Shown in pieces: positions 56,349-64,000 of a DNA stretch of 64,000 nucleotides (positions within the stretch are counted from its first letter, which is position 1; each line of letters starts with the position of its first letter). The DNA comes from Ryuthela nishihirai. Lineage: Eukaryota > Arthropoda > Arachnida > Araneae > Heptathelidae. Location: NCBI GenBank assembly GCA_038380435.1, contig JAWZYU010000011.1, positions 74,273,501-74,337,500 of the forward strand. The letters run 5' to 3'. A model generated the notes under the pieces. The model ran no database searches, was not told the DNA's origin, and was given only the letters and a program-made list of their open reading frames with translations. The position numbers were made by a program, and so were the translations under genes.

Positions 56349-57689
56349 AGGAAAAATTAAAAAAAAATTTATGAATATTAACGTTTCTTTTCACAATAGA
56401 AGTGATTGTTTTGGCATTGGTTAGTTTTGAGATGGACGGGAAGGGATCGATATCCTACATTGCTATTTTTATCTCTTAAATATTGGAGTGGTATTTCGAA
56501 ACAATTTGAGACGTTAATGTGTGTGTGTATATATATAATAGGCCATCCCTGTTTTGCACATGACCGTTGAAGTGTGGGTCACAGGGGTCACGTGGCATTT
56601 AGTACCTCACAACGACGAGTCTGCTACAGTATAGGAAATTGTGACGCAAAAGGTGTTCGGTTAGTGGAAGTGTAGTCCACCAAAGCCAGGCCATCGACTC
56701 AGTGCATGCTGGGAGCATTTCTTGTTTACTTCTTTTCAGTGTGATGTAAAAATATGTCTTCCATTAATTTGGAAATTATAAACTTCTCATCTAAATTTTG
56801 ACCATTTCTAATAATTACGGTCTATTCCATAAAACAGGCGATAATAGCGTTTCATTTTAAAGTTTCAGTGCATTGTAATGTAATTCATACATAAATAACC
56901 ATATTTTTAATAACTTTTAATCATTATTGAGTGCTTTATCAGTTGAGAAATTTTAGAAAATTCTGTATATAACGCGCAAAATTGTCAGCAGTTCATTAAA
57001 AAAAAATGACATTTTGCTACAGTGAAATAGAACTTTATTTTACACAATGGTGACTAGTGTTGTACTAATGAAGTATATATTTCTTCAATTTTGTTTTATA
57101 ACTTGCTGCTTTAATGAAACAGTTGGAAATCTTTTTCTGGTGTAAAAAAAGACCATTGATTGTATTCAGTACCTGATTAAAGCAGTAAGCCATCTAGGCT
57201 TTGGCGTACTGCCCCCAATACACAGAGAGCTCCCAAAAGATAATTTCAAGTTTTTGTAGAATATGTAGGTTGTGCAAAGAGTGCTAGTTGATTAGTTATT
57301 ACTAACGACATAAAAATAATGGAGATATTGTTTGTTAAAAATGAAATTAGCTTTTCAATTTTTACTAAGCAATAGCTCTATTAATTTTTTGTTCCCTGCC
57401 ACATGTGCTTTAACATGAAAAGTTACCAACTGACAAAGTGGGCAGCTGGTAAATAAGCAATCAGTTAAAGAAAAAAAAGGATTTAAATTTTTGTTCAGAA
57501 CCTACATTGAACGTTTAAGAGTTCGTCTGCTTTTACAGAAGCTCATCATAGGAAAAACAAAATCGTATTTTATTGTTATAACGTTAATTCTCGGCTATAT
57601 TTTTCTTTATAATCCTGATCCAGATGCTAAATATTTTACACTGCTCTCAGCTTGCTATCCCGATATATCGCGCCTTTCACCTTTGTCCA
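56349..57689. other. 3' flank of dehydrogenase gene, nothing recognised
   Basis: Contains a short (GT)n(AT)n microsatellite at about 56519-56538. No gene or known repeat recognised; the ORF at 57491-57733 has no support. Confidence 0.35.
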
Positions 57690-58055
57690 ATTGGCAGCTA
57701 ACAGCATTGTGCCAGGCTCGCAATCTGCAGTAACCAGGTTCAAACCTTCACCATTGCTCCATTTCTACCTGAACCCAACTGTGCTTGTGTCGAGTTTAAT
57801 TTCTGCTGAACTCGCACCTGCCCTTGGTGAAAGGGACACACAGTTGGGCTTGGAAAGGCTGTGGTCCATCTGATGGTAGATTAAGCCTTAACCTATGCAT
57901 ATTAAAGAATCGATGGCAGGCCTTAATGGGAGCTTGTCTCCTAACAGCTGTCCACTGGATCCCTTCATCAACCTCCGAGATTTGGGGTCCTTGTCCACCC
58001 AGCAATTTAATACATAGTGAGCATAAAATGCCACAAAGAGGTAGTGCAACCCAAC
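57690..58055 (+). repeat. SINE-A copy (old)
   Basis: GCCAGGCTCGCAATCTGCAG, B-box-like GGTTCAAACCT, GGGCTTGGAAAGGCTGTGGT, CTAACAGCTGTCCACTGGAT, and tail with AAAATGCCACAAAGAGGTA. Confidence 0.65.
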
Positions 58056-58304
58056 CTTTGCACAATATTTGTAAACTACAATACTCATTTTCTGATACTC
58101 TGTGCATCTCATACTCTTAAGCATTTCATGTTAATTTTCTGGTTCGAGTAATACTCATTAATATTATAATAAAGGTTTATTTCAAATCGATTATTTTTTG
58201 TTTTCCTCAATTTTTGTTTTCCTTTGTTTTCAATTTTTTTTTTATGGAATCTAGCAACAGAATAATCTACTCTTGTCTGATACCTACTAGAAATATAAAA
58301 TAAA

Positions 58305-58495
58305 TACCTCCTCAAACAGCTGCTTGCCACAGAAGTCTAACAGGAGCCTGTCAGTTTATATGTCATAGTAGGTCTGTGGGGATGACAGAACCTCGGCAGA
58401 AAAACAACACGAACATCCATGCCGTACTCGGGGCTTGAACCCAGGTCCCTTAGATCAGTAGCCAAGTGCACTAAACGCTCTGCCACAGACTATGG
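58305..58495 (-). repeat. SINE-B copy (reverse)
   Basis: The plus strand shows the inverse of the family: CAGCTGCTTGCCACAGA, GAGCCTGTCAGTTTATATG, GGCAGAAAAACAACACGAAC, GGGGCTTGAACCC (B box inverse), CGCTCTGCCACAGA (A box inverse). Confidence 0.75.
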
Positions 58496-59449
58496 AAATT
58501 ATAGTGTAAACTCACTTTTTTGGTGTGGATATTTACCTTTTTATCCCCCAACAAACACTGCCTCCCATTCACTAGCAGCACATTTTTAGTACATCTGAAT
58601 TGACTCCCTGTATCACTGATATGCCTTGGATGTCCATTTAAAATCATGTTTATTTCTAAATGTCCAACGAAATCTAAAATGTTTATTTCTTGCTGCCATT
58701 GTAATTTTTTTCCATTGAAAGCAATGGTCTGTGCAACTCAACGACCACAGAGAAACATTTGTACATTGCATTTATTTGGAGTGCATTTCTGTAGGTTTAC
58801 TAAAGGTATGGCAAATGTCTCTTGTATACCGCTGATTAAAAGTATTGTTCAATCTATAATGTAACAGGTCTTGCTGCTATTATGTGCAGTTTTATAATAT
58901 TGATTTCTAATGAAAAGGAATAACAGGATGTATTTTGTAGTTTCGTTTAATTGAAAGAATTAAATAGGTTTTACTTTTTTCACTTGCATATTAAGTAGGT
59001 TACAAATGGTAAGGATATTTTGATTCTCCATTCAGATCCTTTCACATGCAACAAGTTACCTTCAATAGAATATTGAATACAGTTATTACAGTGAAAATAT
59101 TAAATGGAATATTCAAAAACTTATTTAAAAAATGTTTTTGATCTCTAAATATATGAAAAAAGAATGCATATTTTGTGGTAGCAAGAAATTTTTAAACTTA
59201 TGCTGATATAACTGTTATAACAGCCTTTTTCCCCCTGCAAATTACTCTAAAACCATTGTTTTTTTTTCTTTTTATGGGAACATAATTCAAAAAGTAACTG
59301 CTTCACCAAAATTCAAACCGATTAATGGGGGAAAAAAAACTACTGAAAATTGTTCCAATATCCAATATGGGATATATAATCATAATAGTGAAAAAAAAAA
59401 ATCCTAATTGTGGATTTCAAACTGGGCAGCCCAAAACTTTCCTCTAGGC
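58496..59449. other. Intergenic, nothing recognised
   Basis: AT-rich, with homopolymer runs near 59250 and 59390. No supported gene. The last 8 bp (59442-59449) are the hAT target duplication. Confidence 0.35.
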
Positions 59450-60321
59450 CAGTGGTACGTACCCCTTGTGTAGATAGATAAAACTATAGTTATAGTATTA
59501 CAATGGGAATAAAATAAAGCATATATATACAGGGTAATTCAAAACTCTTGGGCCAAACTTTAAGGGTTGATACAACACACCTAAACAAGCACTTTTCGTT
59601 ATACAATGTATGGTCGGAACTCAAGCGGTGAAGTGCTAGAGGGCGCTTTCCAGTAAACACATAAGCGCTGGTTTTCGCATTCGTCATTTCTACTGTGGAT
59701 TGCAGAATGGATGGATTGTTTCATGAATCGTGGTAGGGGTGTAATCGTTCGTCTCGTAGAACTCGCTACACCGTCGATTGGGGACACACTTATGACTTGG
59801 AAAATTGCTCGCGTGCTACATATGGGACGATCGCCAACCCTACGTACAATTTCATCTGTAACACGTGGCGTTCTTGCACTACCTGTATCCTGCAAGCCGC
59901 TGACAAAGGAGCCCGTTTCGCACAGATACCGGTGCAATCGCTGAAAGGTTTTACCATCAGGCACGCGTCTGGTCTTAAAGCGCTCCCAGTACAGTCTGGA
60001 ATTCCCGTCCGCAGCTCCATAAGTGAAATGCATGTCCACCTCCTGATTCGTGAAACAACCCATCCGTTCTGCAATCCACAGTAGAAATGATGAGTGTGAA
60101 AATCAACGCTTATGTGTTCACTGGAAATTCAATCAAATCACATTGCATGACGAAAAGTGCTTATTTAGGTGTGTTCTATCACCCCTTAAAGTTTGGCCAA
60201 AGAGTTTTGAATCACCCTATATATAACGTATATCTAGCGACTTTTGAGCTCTCGCGGCTTACCCCAAAAAATTTTACCGCGTAACCCTTGGGGGTACCGT
60301 ACTATACGTTGAGAACCCCTA
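59450..60321. mobile_element. Short hAT MITE split by a Tc1/mariner foldback
   Basis: Flanked by exact 8-bp duplications CTCTAGGC (59442-59449 and 60322-60329). The left end is CAGTGGTACGTACCCC. The right end reads TAGGGGTTCTCAACG inward on the opposite strand and then GTACGGTACCCCCAAGGG, so the left end appears to have lost about 14 bp. Without the nested element (59530-60219) it is only about 180 bp, a non-autonomous hAT derivative. Confidence 0.72.
59530..60219 (-). mobile_element. DUF4817-type Tc1/mariner foldback derivative, nested in hAT MITE
   Basis: Both termini are copies of the same end of the 53103-type element in inverse orientation (CAGGGTAATTCAAAACTCTT at left; inverse of GGTGATTCAAAACTCTT at right). 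They extend about 190 bp, past the transposase start. On the minus strand, 60074-59740 keeps the N-terminal part of the transposase: NQEVDMHFTYGAADGN, KTFQRLHRYLCETGSF, and a second HTH before the frame runs into the inverted left arm. The catalytic core is absent. The structure implies rearrangement that replaced the 3' end with a second 5' end. Confidence 0.72.
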
Positions 60322-60329
60322 CTCTAGGC

Positions 60330-61604
60330 AATGCCAGATAGCAGTTGTCGATAAAAGACGAAATTGAAACTAAACAACATGCTTTGGAGTCAAAAATTAC
60401 ATAACCCCATAATGCAACTGTAAACATTTTCATTTATATAAATTTTTTTCATTAAAATTAATAGGGTTTCCATGCCATTCAAGAGGCTCGTTACCCAAAT
60501 GGGTTCACATGGAACAATATTCTACCAGGGAACAATAATAGGTGAAATATTCTTCCACGTCCTATAACACAGAGCCAGCCAAGAAGTAGTAGGATAGAAA
60601 TGTAAGCCACCAAATACCACAAAATTTTAGAAAATACCTAATTTCTTGACTTTTTACCAGAAATTTAATCTGAAAATATAACTTTAAACCACTTAGGGGA
60701 AGATTCATATATTTCCCTATTTTTGCACTGAGTGGTAATAGTTTAGCAACCCTTCCCCCCCCCTCCCCCCCAAAAAAAATTGAAACATAATTTTTGACTT
60801 TGTGAAAGGTATCACAATGTGATTTACTATTATTTATTTACCTAGTATCACAATGTGAATTAATTATTATTTGTATCACAAGATGAAATCAGATGTGACC
60901 CATCATATTTATGTATTAACTTTACCTATTTCTAAAATAACACCCTACTTGAAATATTACACCTAGAAAATGTTATGGAGAAATCAAAATTATGTTTGGA
61001 TTTCATACTTTAGAAAATAAAAATAATGACATTTTAAAATTAAGTTTACATTGTAGAAAACCCCATTATTTCCAGTCTTTACATTCATTACAAAAGTTGT
61101 TATGGCCCAGCAAACTTTTGAAACATTTACAACAAATTCAATGTATTATTTGCTTACTGTCATGTCTACATAGGTAGAAATAATATAAACACAATGACTA
61201 CTATTATTGGATCTTAGATAAGTAGTAGTCGATAAATAAATAAAATTTTAGAATAAATGTCTATATACAAACCAACCTACCCTTTACATAATGCAGTCTG
61301 AAGGGTAGGTATCTCTTTGAAGTAATATTAGTCAGGTGCATCAATTTCATTGATGAGGTGAATTTCTTCATTAGGTGAAGATCTAACCTTGTTGATCTAG
61401 GGTTATTATGATAAATATATATGCAGAATATTTATAATATTGAAGTACTTTCTTATACATTCCTGTATATTTTTGGCAGGATACTATGACATGCAATATA
61501 TTACTGTAGAGTAATATTATACAGCTATCCAATTTTTTTTTCATATTAAAAATTTTAATAATGGTCCATCATTGACTTTCAATTTACAATTTTCACAGAA
61601 CTTC
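60330..61604. other. Intergenic, AT-rich, low-complexity patches
   Basis: Contains a C-rich tract at about 60745-60770 and a short diverged direct repeat of TATCACAATGTGA (60809, 60846, 60873). No gene recognised. Confidence 0.4.
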
Positions 61605-61845
61605 TCTATCGCATATTAAAATGACAGTCTCCTGCCAGAACTGTGTGGCAAGCAGCTGCCTGAGGGGTGTATATTTTTTTCATTTAGTAACCTGGGTTCA
61701 AACCCACGGGTAACACATGGATGTTCATGTTGTTTATATGCTGATGTCCTGCCATCCTCTCAGATCTATTGTGACATATAAACTAACAGACTCCTGTCAG
61801 ACCTCTGTGGGAAGCAGCTACTTGAGGGAATTTTATTTATTATTA
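61605..61845 (+). repeat. SINE-B copies, two partial units in tandem
   Basis: First unit: 3' end only (ACAGTCTCCTGCCAGAACTG, GGCAAGCAGCTGCCTGAGGG). Second unit: B-box region (CTGGGTTCAAACCC), GTTGTTTATATGCTGATGTC, and 3' end (GACTCCTGTCAGACCTCTGT, AGCAGCTACTTGAGGG). Either a head-less insertion behind an old copy or an internally duplicated one. Confidence 0.65.
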
Positions 61846-61955
61846 TAATTATGTAGTTTGCAATATGGATATTAGTATTATTGATATATGTTATAATTAG
61901 TCAAGCTTTTTACATATATATACCAAAAGAAAAACATTTAATGTAACCTATATAT

Positions 61956-62253
61956 CAGGTGTGTCCAATCTTTTGACTTCCCTGGGCCACATTGAGTGAA
62001 GATGAATTGTTTTGGGCCACATATAAAATATATAGTTAACGTATATGAATAATAAAACTTCATTTATTTTCTTATGTTTTTTATTATAAAATTAAAAAAA
62101 TGACAACATAAAACTAATGGGATATCAAAAACTCGCTGGAAATCACATAATAATGTTGAAAGCTTATGTGGTAAACACGTAAACTTTGCGATTTTGTGGG
62201 TCGCATTACTAACTGACCAGGATCGCATGCGGTCCGCGGGTTGGACACGCCTG
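61956..62253. mobile_element. hAT MITE with perfect 8-bp duplication
   Basis: 298 bp, ends CAGGTGTGTCCAA / GGTTGGACACGCCTG (inverted termini of about 14 bp). Flanked by CTATATAT at 61948-61955 and 62254-62261. No ORF of note, so it is mobilised in trans. The GGGCCACAT and GGTCCGCGGG motifs near the ends are of a type seen in hAT MITEs of many animals. Confidence 0.85.
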
Positions 62254-62645
62254 CTATATATCATAAAAATCCCAAGGGATATAATGAAGGCTGCATTGTG
62301 CTACCTTTGAGCATGTTTTTGCACACGAGATAAATGGCCAGGCCGCCCATTAGACAGATGGTAGCTAGTGGTGACTGGCCAGGGTGTCAGCTTGCCCGAT
62401 GGTAAGTGGGCCCTGTGAGCCCCTGATGAAGTGGGCTCTTTAAACATTTAGACAATATGTTAAAAACGTAATGACCTTTTAGTAGCTTGAAAATGAAAAT
62501 GAAGTTCCAATATTATTACTGTATGCAACTACAATTTACGTTGTATTAATATTTTAATAAAAAAATTAATAAAATCATTTTTCGAGGATATTTTATATTT
62601 AAGAATATAATTAACTATTAAAAAATAATTCTAATTCGAGTTATG

Positions 62646-62816
62646 TGAGGCCGACGCATACGTTATATAGGCTCGGATCTTTACTCTTGCGACTGCGCAA
62701 TGAAGTATAGCTGGTAATCCCAGCCTGGGATTGTGACGTGCAGCCAGAGTCAACTTTGTATCGAGCTATTGCATACATTGCAAAGACAGCAAATATATTT
62801 CATTGCGTCGGCCTCA
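62646..62816. repeat. GC-richer segment bounded by a 13-bp inverted repeat
   Basis: TGAGGCCGACGCA (62646-62658) and its exact inverse (62804-62816) enclose a segment with several CpGs and the palindrome AATCCCAGCCTGGGATT (about 62716-62732). No TA or 8-bp duplication at the ends. Just downstream, TTCTATAAAAG|GTATGT (about 62862-62877) could be a splice donor of an unseen gene's first exon or a TATA-like motif; unproven. Confidence 0.5.
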
Positions 62817-62879
62817 GTTTGTGTGTGCTTCGTCAGCTGTTCACCTCGTGCTTGCTGTGTTCTATAAAAGGTATGTATT

Positions 62880-64000
62880 TAATTAATATTTTTACATACT
62901 ATGGCCCTGTGCCCTTTAATTTAAATATAATGTATTTTCTTTCATTGTATAAAATTAGTTTAAATACTAGGAAGTATATATATTTAAGCTGCAGTCTCAA
63001 ATAATAATGTTATAAATTCAAAGGGATGAAAGTTTAGCGTGTGTTCATAAATAGCATATATGTATACCACTAAAGTATGAATGATGTAATTTATTACAAT
63101 GACACAATTTTATTACAAATTAATCAATTTTATCTAAACCTAAATACTTCTATTTCTCTTAGCATAAAGGCAAACCACTTTGTATTGAATCTCATTTGCG
63201 ACATTAAATAACCTTAATAAAACTTTATACCTTATACATGTGAAACGTTTAACATTGATCTCCCCTGACAGAGGACCAAATAACAAACTTTACCGTTGAT
63301 TCCTCTTCTCCACAGGAACCATGTTTCATCTTAAATAAGAGCAGTCCTTCTACATAGCATTACACAACACTAATACACTATCTCCTTCTTCCTTTTTACT
63401 ACACTATCTCTTTGCTTTCTTTCACACTTCTATTTTCAAAGCATTCTCGTTCTAAACAGTTAATTACGTAAATCGTCATGCTTAGCATAGACGATTGTTC
63501 ATGATACACCTGTCGCAAGCCATTTTCGCACACTTTCATCTGTTGTAACACTATATACACATAATGCAAGTTTCATAAATAATACCTTTTATTTACTCTA
63601 CAGTTAAAATTACTGAGAATATTAAAATTGTTGTTAATAATAAATGCTATATAAAACATATTTCTATTGATGTGTTCTTGCGGCGAGGTCCATTATGCAG
63701 GACATAAAATATCCATTATACATAACGGGGATCTCGCTACGTACTGTAGGAATTTTTTACAATATGCTACAGCAGTTTACAAACAAAATGCAGACTACAG
63801 CAACACAATAATAACAACTTATTATTGTCAAGTGCAAACGTAATAATATCCAACTTATGGCAAATGTTGGATTCAACATTTAATTGTAGATGTTCATTTT
63901 TCCCTACGTGGAGTACTTTTAATTAAGTTTTAATTTTCTTGGGACTGAGTCATTCATAATTTTCCTCTCATAGAAACGAGCATCACATGGCAGACCATCA
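62880..64000. other. Intergenic, nothing recognised
   Basis: AT-rich, no supported gene, SINE or transposon by eye. Confidence 0.4.

Noticed and set aside
57491..57733. ORF of 80 aa as a small gene
   Set aside because: No recognisable domain, and its end overlaps an old SINE-A head.
60809..60885. CRISPR-like or satellite array of TATCACAATGTGA
   Set aside because: Only three diverged units with uneven spacing in a eukaryotic context.

Overview
This is eukaryotic, AT-rich nuclear DNA, most likely from an arthropod. It holds the 3' half of one host gene (sorbitol dehydrogenase family, + strand) spread over about 33 kb of transposon-filled introns. The arthropod inference rests on the mix of repeats: RTE-clade LINEs of the type often annotated as craniofacial development protein 2, jockey-like LINEs, ZBED5/Buster-like hAT elements, Ty3/gypsy LTR elements, DUF4817-type Tc1/mariner elements and several tRNA-derived SINE families. 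Insect and chelicerate cannot be told apart from this window. No prokaryotic operons, tRNA genes, rRNA genes or CRISPR arrays were seen.

Layout. 1-9374: an old jockey-like LINE (+) split by a hAT element (1087-8326, 8-bp target duplication), which is itself split by an RTE LINE (RTE-A, 2465-5909). 9375-17323: a Ty3/gypsy element (Gypsy-1) with gag and pol, decayed, with non-matching flanks. 17324-21929: two RTE copies head to head (RTE-B minus, RTE-C plus). 22338-55804: four exons of a polyol/sorbitol dehydrogenase (22338-22403, 30688-30863, 48321-48442, 55642-55804) with compatible phases. Their introns hold RTE-D (23399-27028), a long intronic hairpin (27547-27883), many SINEs, Tc1/mariner relics and a three-deep nest at 35315-47290: old RTE-E, split by RTE-F (exact 11-bp duplication), split by Gypsy-2 (exact 4-bp duplication). 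55805-64000: 3' flank with SINEs, a hAT MITE carrying a nested Tc1/mariner foldback, a second hAT MITE with a perfect 8-bp duplication, and a GC-richer stretch with a 13-bp inverted repeat.

Most notable points. Both gypsy elements keep a GGGAAAC slippery heptamer at the gag-pol overlap, followed by a sequence that can fold as an H-type pseudoknot. Gypsy-2 is a young, pol-less derivative in which pol is replaced by an open, acidic 222-codon frame placed to be made as a Gag fusion through that same signal. All three hAT insertions have TA at the centre of their 8-bp duplications, as expected of the Buster group. Several local palindromes look like template-switch scars.

Limits: all alignments were made by eye. 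Boundaries of old repeats are approximate (tens of bases). Family names come from recognised protein motifs, not database searches.
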